Assembly: GCF_028369065.1 (NCBI RefSeq) | Contig: NZ_JAQNDA010000002.1 | Location: 420,773 to 484,772 of the forward strand | Direction: 5' to 3' | Origin: Marinobacter sp. SS21 | Lineage (GTDB): Bacteria > Pseudomonadota > Gammaproteobacteria > Pseudomonadales > Oleiphilaceae | Length of the DNA: 64,000 nucleotides | Part shown: positions 19,604 to 28,332 of the stretch, piece by piece | Position numbering within the stretch: the first letter of the stretch is position 1 | How the letters are laid out: each line of letters opens with the position of its first letter | Translations under genes and position numbers: made by a program | Notes under the pieces: generated by a model | What the model was told of the DNA's origin: nothing | Seen by the model: the letters and a program-made list of their open reading frames with translations, nothing else | Databases searched by the model: none

Positions 19604-19936
19604 GGAGGACCCAGTGTCAGCGGGAAAGCTTTACCACCGGTTGAGGTCACACCAATTGGCAACGAACTTTTTGATGGGCCGTCCGCCGGCCTTCATCCCA
19701 TTTCCCCCGCTGGTTGCCTTGCGGATTGTTGTCTATAGTGTCTCTGAGCTAGGGAACCAGCGGAAAATCATACTTTTGACTGATCAAAGGGCCAGTCTAC
19801 GTTAGCTATAGTGCGAACATCACGAGCGCTGTGCGTGAAGCCTCTATTCTCGTGGTCACCAAGAATTCGAGAGCACCAAAAATAGAGCACTAAAAAATAA
19901 AGTCGCGACTCAGAACAACAATGGAGTAGCCTTCCA
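19604..19936. other. Upstream region of the DUF1302 gene, no gene recognised
   Basis: About 330 bp lies between the last palindromic repeat and the DUF1302 start. It should carry the promoter of the DUF1302-DUF1329 pair. GGAG sits 10 bases before the ATG. No convincing promoter or sigma-54 site was identified. Confidence 0.4.
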
Positions 19937-21844
19937 ATGACAAGAAAAACTCATCAAAGACAGACTTGGGCCAAACTACCTTTGGCCGTGGCTGTTGCAG
20001 CTGGCATGTCGGGTCAGGCGTCAGCTTTTTCATTCTATATTGGGGACGTGGAAGCCTCTCTAGACACCACCCTCTCCGCGGGTGCCACCTGGCGTACCGA
20101 AGACCGTGACAAGCGGTTGATTGCCCAAGGTAACCTGGGGCCCGAGTTTGCCCCGGGCGGTGCCCAGCAAAATATCGGCGCCTCCACCAACAATTATGAC
20201 GACGGCAACCTTAATTTCGACAAGGGCGATACCGTCTCCAAGATCGTCAAGGGCACAACCGAGCTGTTCCTGAACTATGACGTAGACAGCGATGTGCTTA
20301 CTCGCGTCGGGGGCTTCGTTCGCGGTCGTTACTGGTACGATTTCGAACTGAAAGACGAGATGCGCGCGGAGGACGACGTGGGCCAGCGTCGTGAGCTCAA
20401 TGATGACGCCAAGGACAACGCCTCCGGCGCGGAATTCCTCGATGCCTATGTGTTCACTGACTGGTACCTGGGTAACGTACCGCTGAGTGTTCGCTACGGT
20501 AAGCAGGTGGTGAGCTGGGGTGAAAGTACCTTCATCCAGGGTGGTATCAACACCATCAACCCGATCGATGTTCAGGCGTTCCGCGCCCCCGGCTCCGAGC
20601 TGAAAGAAGCCTTGCTGCCGGTGGAAATGTTTTACATGTCGGCCGGGGTGACCGAGAACATCACCCTTGAGACCTTCGTCCAGACCGACTGGGAGCCGGT
20701 TCGTCCGGATGATTGCGGCACCTTCTTCTCCACCAACGATTTCGCCGCCGATGGCTGTGGCCCGGTGCTTCTGGCCGGCCAGTTGCCCGACTCCCTGGCC
20801 CTGGCCAATGGTCTGGTAGCCCCGCGTCTGGGGGATCGCGAGCCGGATGAGAAAGACCAGTTCGGGGTGGCGTTGCGCTGGTACGTGCCGGAGCTGAACG
20901 ATTCCGAGTTTGGTTTCTACTACATCAAGTACAACAGCCGGCTGCCTTACGTCAGCGGTCTGGTGAACAATCCCAGCTCGCCTGCGGGCACTCAGACCAA
21001 TGACGCGACATTGCCGAGCGCGGCTTTCCCGAGCTACTTTGTCGAGTACCCGGAGAATATCAACCTCTATGGCATCAGTGTCAACACCACCACACCGGGT
21101 GGCTGGTCGTTGGGCGCGGAGTACAGCTTCCGCGATAACCTGCCGCTGCAGTGGAACGCGTTTGAGCTGCTCCTGGGTGGTTCACAGGCCCGTACCGCGG
21201 CTGATGGCTCCCAGACCCCGCTGAGTCTGCTGGAACGCCAGCGCCTGGCCGAGTCTGGTGGCGCCAACCTTGCCGGTAAGGCCGTTGACGGATTTGACCG
21301 TTTCAAGGTTTCCCAGGCCCAGTTCACGCTGATCAAGTTCTTCGATCAGGTGATGGGTGCAAGCCGCCTGGCGCTGATCACCGAAGCCGGCGCCACCTAT
21401 GTGCATGACCTGCCGGATACCGATGAGGCCCGCTACGGCCGCTCCGGAACCTTCGGGGTTGGTGAAATCGAGCTGGATACCCTGGGCGGCGCCGATGTCT
21501 GTGCCCTTGGTGCCAACATCAATACCAACTACTGCAACAACGAAGGCTTTACCACGGCCTTCTCCTGGGGTTACCGGGCGCGTCTGGTTTGGGATTACTC
21601 CAACGCGTTTGCCGGCATCAACCTCAGCCCGCAGTTGGCCTGGAGTCATGATGTCAAAGGTTATGCGCCCCAGCCGGGCGGTAACTTTAACGAAGGCAGC
21701 AAGGCCATTGGCCTGTCGCTGACCGGGACCTACCAAAACCAGTACACAGGGACAATTGGTTACACAAACTTTTTCGGCGGCAAACCGTATAACGAGAGAA
21801 CCGACCGTGATTTTGTGAGCGCGAGTGTGTCGTACGCGTTTTGA
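19937..21844 (+). CDS. DUF1302 outer-membrane protein
   Basis: This is a 635-residue DUF1302 protein. A signal peptide ends at GQASA (about residue 30). The mature part begins with the family pattern (FSFYIGDVEASLDTTLSAG), has many alternating beta strands and ends in a terminal Phe (VSASVSYAF), as expected of an outer-membrane barrel. KQVVSWGESTFIQGGINTINPID is a family signature. Genes of this type pair with DUF1329 genes and are reported near RND-type exporters and hydrophobic-substrate catabolism; the transported molecule is unknown. The DUF1329 gene follows after 31 bp. Confidence 0.9.
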   Translation: MTRKTHQRQTWAKLPLAVAVAAGMSGQASAFSFYIGDVEASLDTTLSAGATWRTEDRDKRLIAQGNLGPEFAPGGAQQNIGASTNNYDDGNLNFDKGDTVSKIVKGTTELFLNYDVDSDVLTRVGGFVRGRYWYDFELKDEMRAEDDVGQRRELNDDAKDNASGAEFLDAYVFTDWYLGNVPLSVRYGKQVVSWGESTFIQGGINTINPIDVQAFRAPGSELKEALLPVEMFYMSAGVTENITLETFVQTDWEPVRPDDCGTFFSTNDFAADGCGPVLLAGQLPDSLALANGLVAPRLGDREPDEKDQFGVALRWYVPELNDSEFGFYYIKYNSRLPYVSGLVNNPSSPAGTQTNDATLPSAAFPSYFVEYPENINLYGISVNTTTPGGWSLGAEYSFRDNLPLQWNAFELLLGGSQARTAADGSQTPLSLLERQRLAESGGANLAGKAVDGFDRFKVSQAQFTLIKFFDQVMGASRLALITEAGATYVHDLPDTDEARYGRSGTFGVGEIELDTLGGADVCALGANINTNYCNNEGFTTAFSWGYRARLVWDYSNAFAGINLSPQLAWSHDVKGYAPQPGGNFNEGSKAIGLSLTGTYQNQYTGTIGYTNFFGGKPYNERTDRDFVSASVSYAF

Positions 21845-21875
21845 TCGGCCTGAATTCGTTAACGAGGTAACTTCC

Positions 21876-23237
21876 ATGAGATTGACAAAGAACGTTTTGG
21901 CAACCGGTGTGCTGGCAGCTTCGCTGGTTGCGGCTAATGCGCAGGCAGCAGTATCAGCGGCCGATGCCGCCAAGCTGGGCGACACCTTGACCCCCATCGG
22001 GGCCGAGAAGGCGGGTAACGGCGGGGATATTCCTGCCTGGGACGGAGGTCTGAGCCAAGTTCCCGCCGCCTATAAGGGCGATGGCATCTACGTGAATCCG
22101 TTCGCCAACGAACAGCCGTTGTTCACTATCGATCAAAGCAACGTCGGCGACCACGCCGACAAGCTGTCCCCGGGACAGGTTGCGATGATCAACAAGTACA
22201 GCGATTACGTCATTCCGGTGTACCCGACCCATCGGACGTCCGGCTACCCAGATGACATCGAGCAGGAAACCATCGAAAACGCCACCAAGGTCGAATTGGT
22301 GCAGGGGGGCAACGGTCTGGCGAACTACCAGAACGCAACCCCGTTCCCAATTCCCCAGAATGGACTCGAGGTGATCTGGAACCACATCACCCGTTATCGG
22401 GGTGGCTCGGTCCAGCGTAACGTTGGTCAGGTAACGCCGCAGGAAAACGGCGCCTACAGCGTGGTGAAGTTCCAGGATGAGCTGACCTGGCGTGCCTTCC
22501 TGACAGACTTCAATCCCGATGAAGATGCTAACGTACTGTTCTACTTCAAGCAGGCCATTACCGCTCCGGCCCGCCTGGCGGGTAACGTGCTGCTGGTGCA
22601 TGAAACCATCGACCAGATTGAGGAACCCCGTCGTGCCTGGGTCTACAATGCCGGGCAACGCCGCGTGCGCCGGGCTCCCCAGGTGGCCTACGACGGTCCG
22701 GGTACCGCTTCCGATGGCATGCGGACGTCTGACAACTTCGATATGTACAACGGCGCGCCGGACCGCTACAACTGGGAGCTGGTAGGCAAGAAGGAAATGT
22801 ACATTCCATACAATTCCTATCGGCTGGTGGACCGTGATCTGAGCTATGATGAAATCATCAAGGCAGGTCATATTAATCAGGAGCTTACTCGCTACGAACT
22901 GCACCGCGTCTGGCACGTTCGGGCGACGCTTAAGAGCGGTGAACGCCATATCTATGCCCAGCGGGACTTCTTTATCGATGAGGACAGCTGGCAGGCCTCG
23001 GTCATTGATCACTACGATGGTCGCGGAGAGCTATGGCGTGTCGCCGAAGCGCACAACATGTACTTCTATGACCAGGAAGTTCCCTGGTACGCGATCGAAG
23101 TGCTGTACGATCTGCTGTCTGGACGCTATTTGGCGCTGGGGTTGACCAACGAAGAGTCTGATCCGTACACCTTCGGTGTCGAGCGGGCTTCCCGTGAATA
23201 CACGCCGGCTGCGCTGCGCAGGGCAGGTACCCGGTAA
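21876..23237 (+). CDS. DUF1329 periplasmic / outer-membrane lipoprotein-like protein
   Basis: This is a 453-residue DUF1329 family protein. The start MRLTKNVLATG was chosen because GAGG precedes it and it yields a signal peptide ending at NAQA (about residue 24); the open frame upstream overlaps the DUF1302 end. The fold is LolB-like, with RAWVYNAGQRRVRRAPQVAYD and the aromatic-rich C-terminal half typical of the family. It forms an operon with the DUF1302 gene, ending at a strong terminator. The role is unknown; a hydrophobic-cargo relay from the exporter to the barrel is a reasonable inference. Confidence 0.9.
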   Translation: MRLTKNVLATGVLAASLVAANAQAAVSAADAAKLGDTLTPIGAEKAGNGGDIPAWDGGLSQVPAAYKGDGIYVNPFANEQPLFTIDQSNVGDHADKLSPGQVAMINKYSDYVIPVYPTHRTSGYPDDIEQETIENATKVELVQGGNGLANYQNATPFPIPQNGLEVIWNHITRYRGGSVQRNVGQVTPQENGAYSVVKFQDELTWRAFLTDFNPDEDANVLFYFKQAITAPARLAGNVLLVHETIDQIEEPRRAWVYNAGQRRVRRAPQVAYDGPGTASDGMRTSDNFDMYNGAPDRYNWELVGKKEMYIPYNSYRLVDRDLSYDEIIKAGHINQELTRYELHRVWHVRATLKSGERHIYAQRDFFIDEDSWQASVIDHYDGRGELWRVAEAHNMYFYDQEVPWYAIEVLYDLLSGRYLALGLTNEESDPYTFGVERASREYTPAALRRAGTR

Positions 23238-23255
23238 GTCAATCACGCGGCAAAC

Positions 23256-23287
23256 AAAAAAGCAGGCCTCCGGGCCTGCTTTTTTTT
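23256..23287 (+). terminator. Rho-independent terminator after the DUF1329 gene
   Basis: Perfect stem AGCAGGCC / GGCCTGCT with a TCCG loop is preceded by five A and followed by seven T, 18 bp after the stop codon. The A and T flanks make it usable in both directions. Confidence 0.92.
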
Positions 23288-23548
23288 GTGATGGCAGCGG
23301 CTTGGTATGCAGGGCTTATGCGGTGGCTCCCGCCCAGGGCTGTTCATTTCTCGTCACTCTAAAACATAAGAATCTGTCAAAGATTTTGCAGTTTCCGGTT
23401 TTTCTGGTTTAATCGTGACCGCAATCATACTAAAGGCGTATCCAAAGCAGGTCGCCACTCAGAGGTCATCCTCCTGATCAACATTCTGGCACCAATCCGT
23501 ACACACTTTGGGGTGATTCGGCTGTTGGTGTTTACGACGGGGTAGCTT

Positions 23549-26260
23549 GTGAAAGCGATGGACAGTCATGCGGCGGCCAATGATGAGGGCCTGGCCGAGG
23601 CCGGCGAATGTAAGCCCGGACGGCTCGTCATGGATTTGCTCCGGAATCGGGTCAAAACGCCCAGACCGGTAACCGAGCATTTTCGACGCGAAGCCTTGCT
23701 GACGCGGATGCGCAGTGCCTTGCGCCCTGGGTGCATCCTTCATCTCGAAGCGCCCGCTGGCTACGGCAAGTCTTGCGAGTTGGCGGCGGCGTTGAGTGCG
23801 GCTGAACACGCTGCCGATGCCGTTAGCTGGGTAACTCTCAATCATCAGGACAATGAGCCCTCCCGATTGTTGTCGTTGCTGAGCATCGCCTTGCACTGCG
23901 ACACGGAATCAGGCCCGCCGGCGATCACGTCGGATTCCTCGCAATTGGCGGATGCCCTCGATCTACTTCTGGTTCAATATGCCCGTGGTGCCGCTGGCGC
24001 AGAGCCAAGGGTGCTGGTGCTCGATGGGTTGGATGTACTCAGCAGCTCGGCGGCTATCGCGCTGATTCGGCGTCTGCTGGCGCACCTGCCGCCGTCCCTG
24101 TCCCTAGCGTTGACCTCCCGTCAGTCCCTACCGTTCGAAACCCACGCCTATGAGATCCAAGGCCGGTTCACCCGGTTGAGCAGCGATCAGTTGGAGTTGT
24201 CGAGGGAGGAGACCCTGGCCTTTTTTCAGCCGTTGATGGACCGGGACCTTGTGACCCAGGTAGCGGTTGAACACGTCTATAGCTTGACCGAGGGGTGGCT
24301 AACGCCACTGGCGTTGTATCGATTGGAGGTTCAGGCGCACGGCGAATCCCGACTGCCGATTCAGGAGGCGCGTAACGTCGTTGCATTTTTGAACGGTGCG
24401 GTGTCAGGGCAGTTGACCCAGGCTCAGCGTCGCTCCTTGATGGTGATGTCTGAAATGGATGCAGTCTCCGACGAGCTGTTCCAAGCGATTGCTGACCCGC
24501 ACTGCGCTCTGGACTATTCGCCCTCGCGGGCGGCGGCGGCTGGTATGCCCGTGCGAGGCGTACCGAATCGGGGGCGTTGGTTCCGCGTCCTGCCGCTGGT
24601 GAGGGAATGGTTGCTGGCGGAGCCTTCGCCGGGCAGAGCCGCCCGAGCCACCCTGGCTTGTGATTGGTTCAGTCGCCAAGGGCAGTTCACAGAGGCGCTT
24701 CGCTATGCCTTGATGTGCGACGACAGCGACCGCGCCCTCGCAGTGGCGTCCTCGGGGTCTGAGGACCTGTTGATCAGTCAGGACACGGCATCATTGCTTA
24801 CCTTGCGCAGATCGTTACCGCTGGGGCTGATCCAGAGCAGCCCCCGGCTGCGGGTTGTGTACAGTTGGGTACACGCCATCGGCGGGCAATTCCGGGAGGC
24901 TCGTGGCTTGCTTGAAGGGCTCTGCTCAAAGGAGCAGGAGGAGTTGAGTGGTAGGATCAGCGCCCTTAGGGCGTTCCTGCTCAGCGGCGAGGGTAACATA
25001 GAGGCCGCGCTGCCAGAGGCCGATGCCGCCCTGGACTCGGCGGAGTTGTCCTGCCACGGCCGCTTGGTCACCTTATTGGTCAAGTCGGGCGCGTTATGCG
25101 CCCTGGGCCGGTTTGCCGAGGCGCGATCGGCCAATCGATCGGCCGCCAGGCTGGCAAGGGAGGCCGGGGATGCCGGATCGGAAATGCTCACGGTTTATGC
25201 CCATGCCAGGATTGAGCTGGCCAAAGGCGCCCTGAAGCATGCTGAACGGCTCTTGCGCACCGGGCTGGACACGGCGGTTAGCGAACCGGTACGTCCGCCC
25301 CGGGTTGGAGAGGGACGCTTAATGATCAATCTGGCGTTGGTGATGTGGCATCAGGGCCGGATTGCCGAAGCCGATCGATTGCTGACCCGGATTATCCGCC
25401 AGGCCGATCAAACCCGCGATTTGGCACTGCTGCTGGCCTTGGCGGTGCGGGTGTTGATTTCGAAGGCCCAGGACCGGCTGGACGAAGCATTCGCCTGGAT
25501 CGGAGTGGCGGAGCGTACCATGCATGCCTGGCAGGTGGACGACGCCGTGTTCGTTCCGGTACTGGAGGCTTTAAAGATTAGCTGCTGGCTTGCGACCGGG
25601 CAATGGGACAGTGCCGCCCAGTCGATGACGAGGCTGTCTCCCTATCGTGAGCAGTTCCGGGTTCTGGAACTTTTTCCCATGATGCCCGGGTTGTTGGATA
25701 CGCTGGAAGTACGGGTCGCCCTGGCGGCTGATCGGCTTGATGAAGCTCGAGACCTTCTGGATCGCCCGTCCGGTGGCAGTGATCAGGGCCGCCATTTTGG
25801 CCATCAGCTTCATTTGTCCCTTCTCGGTGCGTTGACAAGCTTTCGTCAGGGCGAGAAGAGTCGTGCCTTTGAGGCAGTTAGAAAGGTGGTCGAGCTGGCC
25901 GAGCCGGAGCATTACATCAGTCCGTTCATTGAGCTCAAGGGAGAGATCCGGGAGCTGGTGGCCCAAGGGTTGGCGGGTAGCGGTCGATCCCGGGTCAGGG
26001 ACTCGCTACGGGAGCTTTTTGGGCTGACGGTCGAACCGGCGGCCGGGATTCAGGCGTCGACGTTGCCGGACCCCATCAGCGACCGTGAGTTCGGCGTCCT
26101 GGAGTTAATCGCGATGGGCTTGTCCAACCAGGAGATTGCCGATCGCTTGCACATCTCCCTGCACACGGTCAAAACCCACGCCCGCCGTATCAACGCAAAG
26201 TTGGGGGTTAAATCCCGCACCCAGGCGATCGTGCGTGCCCGTGAGTTGGGGTTGTTGTGA
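23549..26260 (+). CDS. Large ATP-binding LuxR-family (MalT-type) transcriptional regulator
   Basis: This is a 903-residue LAL-type regulator. An N-terminal STAND ATPase carries Walker A in APAGYGKS (68-75) and a Walker B-like VLVLDGLDVL. A TPR-like helical middle region follows, and the C-terminal LuxR HTH begins at about residue 840 (NQEIADRLHISLHTVKTHAR). Such proteins bind an inducer and ATP, then activate transcription. Translation starts at a GTG; an ATG three codons later is possible. It directly follows the DUF1302/DUF1329 pair, so control of that pair is likely but unproven. A palindrome of GGGGACAGATTT type follows. Confidence 0.9.
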   Translation: MKAMDSHAAANDEGLAEAGECKPGRLVMDLLRNRVKTPRPVTEHFRREALLTRMRSALRPGCILHLEAPAGYGKSCELAAALSAAEHAADAVSWVTLNHQDNEPSRLLSLLSIALHCDTESGPPAITSDSSQLADALDLLLVQYARGAAGAEPRVLVLDGLDVLSSSAAIALIRRLLAHLPPSLSLALTSRQSLPFETHAYEIQGRFTRLSSDQLELSREETLAFFQPLMDRDLVTQVAVEHVYSLTEGWLTPLALYRLEVQAHGESRLPIQEARNVVAFLNGAVSGQLTQAQRRSLMVMSEMDAVSDELFQAIADPHCALDYSPSRAAAAGMPVRGVPNRGRWFRVLPLVREWLLAEPSPGRAARATLACDWFSRQGQFTEALRYALMCDDSDRALAVASSGSEDLLISQDTASLLTLRRSLPLGLIQSSPRLRVVYSWVHAIGGQFREARGLLEGLCSKEQEELSGRISALRAFLLSGEGNIEAALPEADAALDSAELSCHGRLVTLLVKSGALCALGRFAEARSANRSAARLAREAGDAGSEMLTVYAHARIELAKGALKHAERLLRTGLDTAVSEPVRPPRVGEGRLMINLALVMWHQGRIAEADRLLTRIIRQADQTRDLALLLALAVRVLISKAQDRLDEAFAWIGVAERTMHAWQVDDAVFVPVLEALKISCWLATGQWDSAAQSMTRLSPYREQFRVLELFPMMPGLLDTLEVRVALAADRLDEARDLLDRPSGGSDQGRHFGHQLHLSLLGALTSFRQGEKSRAFEAVRKVVELAEPEHYISPFIELKGEIRELVAQGLAGSGRSRVRDSLRELFGLTVEPAAGIQASTLPDPISDREFGVLELIAMGLSNQEIADRLHISLHTVKTHARRINAKLGVKSRTQAIVRARELGLL

Positions 26261-26279
26261 TGAGGGCAACCAAGGGGAA

Positions 26280-26304
26280 GGGGGCAGATTTTAAATCTGT
26301 CCCC
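26280..26304. repeat. GGGGACAGATTT-type palindrome (REP-like)
   Basis: This is a 25-bp near-perfect palindrome (GGGGGCAGATTT / AAATCTGTCCCC) 19 bp after the LuxR stop, between convergent genes. Similar palindromes occur widely in proteobacterial genomes and are associated with REP elements. It could help transcription end, although there is no T-tract. Confidence 0.6.
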
Positions 26305-26333
26305 GGCGCAAGGAGCCATTGCGGTGCTCTCGT

Positions 26334-27269
26334 TCAGGAGGCCTCTGGCACCTGGCCTGCGGGCACCGTCTCGCCCGCAGGCTGCTTAAGCTGATCGATC
26401 AGGGCGTCCTTATCGCGCCATAGTTCACCCACCCAGGCCTGAAACGCCTGTTGTACCTCGCCATCGTTCTGGTAATCCATGCCCAGAAACTGGCGGGGGA
26501 TCTCCAATGTACGGATATCGATGACGATCCGGGTGATCCGGCCACAGAGAAAATCCCAGAATCCGGCACGTCCGTCTGGATAGACAATGGTGACGTCCAG
26601 CATGGTGTGCAGGGATTCACCCATGGCGCCCAGGACGAAGGCGGTCCCGCCTGCCCTGGGTTTGAGCAGGTTACGGTAGGGCGACTGCTGGGCCTGGTGT
26701 TTGGCAGGCGTCAGTCGGGTGCCTTCCATGAAGTTGAACACGGTAACCGGGGTATAGCGGAATTTCTCGCAGGCCTGGCGGGTGGTTTCCAGGTCCTTGC
26801 CCTTGAGTTCGGGCCGCTTGGCGACCTGATCCCGGGTGTAGCGGCGCATAAACGGGAAATCGAGGGCCCACCAGGCGACACCCAGCAGAGGCACCCAGAT
26901 CAGCTCTTTTTTCAGGAAAAACTTGAGTAAAGGAATCTGGCTGTTGAGGGCATACTGGATTGCAGGAATATCCGCCCAGCTCTGGTGGTTACAGGTAACA
27001 AAGTACCAATGGTCCCGCTGCAACCCCTCCAGGCCACGAATGTCCCACTGCACCTTGTGCAGCACGTCGCCAACGATGTTGTTAAAGCCGATCCACACGT
27101 AGGCGATAAAATTGAGAATAACGGTGCAGGTCTTGCGCACGCTTTCGATGGGCAGAATGAGCTTGAATAGCGCAAAGGCGAGCAGGACCGGTAACAGAAC
27201 CAGGGTGTTCAACAGGATCAGGACTGCCGCTATCGTACCTTTCAGGGGCGCCGGCAAGAAATTCAACAT
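26334..27269 (-). CDS. YihG-like inner-membrane acyltransferase (1-acyl-glycerol-phosphate acyltransferase family)
   Basis: This is a 311-residue PlsC-family protein. N-terminal hydrophobic helices (about 12-40) are followed by the catalytic NHQSWAD (His95, Asp100) and the substrate motif FMEGTR. It resembles E. coli YihG, which acylates lysophosphatidic acid and affects phospholipid acyl composition. The ATG at MLNFLPAP was chosen because GGAGAG lies upstream; a GTG 13 codons earlier has no ribosome-binding site. It lies 56 bp after the Bax-like gene, probably cotranscribed. Confidence 0.88.
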   Translation of the reverse strand: MLNFLPAPLKGTIAAVLILLNTLVLLPVLLAFALFKLILPIESVRKTCTVILNFIAYVWIGFNNIVGDVLHKVQWDIRGLEGLQRDHWYFVTCNHQSWADIPAIQYALNSQIPLLKFFLKKELIWVPLLGVAWWALDFPFMRRYTRDQVAKRPELKGKDLETTRQACEKFRYTPVTVFNFMEGTRLTPAKHQAQQSPYRNLLKPRAGGTAFVLGAMGESLHTMLDVTIVYPDGRAGFWDFLCGRITRIVIDIRTLEIPRQFLGMDYQNDGEVQQAFQAWVGELWRDKDALIDQLKQPAGETVPAGQVPEAS

Positions 27270-27325
27270 GCTTGGGGTCTCTCCAAATGGGGTTTTCGGT
27301 GCGTTCACCGGCTGGATGAACGCGG

Positions 27326-28249
27326 TCAGCCCTCATTTTCCGGGCTGGATTGCACTAATGTGGCACGATCGGGCACCAGACTGCGTTCTTCGTCGGCAAC
27401 CGCGATGTGTTTCAGGGTGTGTTCTGACGAGGGGGTAAGCAGCACCGCAAATTGTTGGTCAAAGTAGCCCAGGTTGTTGAATCGAATCATACCTTGGATT
27501 TCTTGCACGTAGGCATCCCCTCGCTCTGAGTATTGAGACAACCCTGCGGCCATTGACAGCCCATCGGGCCGCTGTCCAGCCTGACGTGCCTGGGCGCGGA
27601 TATGCCTGAGATGGCGATAGGAACGATGCCGATTAAGGTTCTGGATGTAGGCGCTGATCGAATGATAGGGCGAGGCGAACCTGGCCACCTCATGGCTCTG
27701 GTCTTCGCCGCGACGCTGAGGCACCAGGCCACAGCCTGTGGCAAAGCACCACTGACCAAACAGATTGTTCCCTTCGCGAGCGAAGCGTGAGGTGCCCCAG
27801 GCGGATTCGTTTGCAGCCTGGGCCATCACCAGCGATGGCGGAATGGCATCCAGTCGTAACCGGAGGGCGGCGAAGCTCTCGGCACTGCCGGCTGGCGCAG
27901 TCACCCGCAGCCTGTCTCCCTGTTGTTTCAGCCACGTCAGTTCCGAAGGCCTGAGGGTGTCCTGTTGTGACAGCTTCAGCAGGTACTGTCGAGCGATCAG
28001 CACTCGGCTGTTGGCCAGGACGATGCGGGGGTATAGATAGGCGAAAAAAGCTGCCTTCTTCTCGATGGTATCGTGGTAACTGGAGAATTCGGGCAGCGGC
28101 GCTTGCGACCACCGGGGCAGTGGCGGCAGTTTACCTGTGGGCTGGGCGCCAGGGCCTTCAGCCTGGTAGGGCGGCGGCGTGTAGAGGCTGCCCCAAAAGG
28201 CAAAGCCAATCAGCGGTACTAACAACAGCAGGGCGCGAACAACCAACAA
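27326..28249 (-). CDS. Bax-like glucosaminidase (GH73-type muramidase family)
   Basis: This is a 307-residue protein with an N-terminal signal anchor (LLLLVPLIGFAFWG) and a glucosaminidase domain. The general acid is expected to be Glu148 in QAANESAWGTSRFA, followed by NLFGQWCF and the C-terminal Bax-type helices (SLSMAAGLSQYSERG-like). It is predicted to cut peptidoglycan glycan strands in the periplasm. Translation starts at TTG, with GAGG seven bases upstream. It resembles E. coli Bax in domain layout; a specific biological role is not known. Confidence 0.87.
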   Translation of the reverse strand: MLVVRALLLLVPLIGFAFWGSLYTPPPYQAEGPGAQPTGKLPPLPRWSQAPLPEFSSYHDTIEKKAAFFAYLYPRIVLANSRVLIARQYLLKLSQQDTLRPSELTWLKQQGDRLRVTAPAGSAESFAALRLRLDAIPPSLVMAQAANESAWGTSRFAREGNNLFGQWCFATGCGLVPQRRGEDQSHEVARFASPYHSISAYIQNLNRHRSYRHLRHIRAQARQAGQRPDGLSMAAGLSQYSERGDAYVQEIQGMIRFNNLGYFDQQFAVLLTPSSEHTLKHIAVADEERSLVPDRATLVQSSPENEG

Positions 28250-28332
28250 TTCTCAACCTCGCGTCAACAACGACATGCGCGAAAGTATAACAGGTTGCGT
28301 CACCTTTGCCGGTATTGGGCAGTTTGCGCTGG

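Larger units (their letters stand above)
19191..19608 (+). repeat. Tandem duplication containing terminator and palindromic repeat (period 225 bp)
   Basis: Two copies of about 190 bp (from about 19191 and from about 19416) are nearly identical over the terminator, the segment TTCATTGCACCTT, the GGCTCGGCAGCCCAG segment and the palindromic repeat. About 35 bp of unique sequence separates them. Confidence 0.85.
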
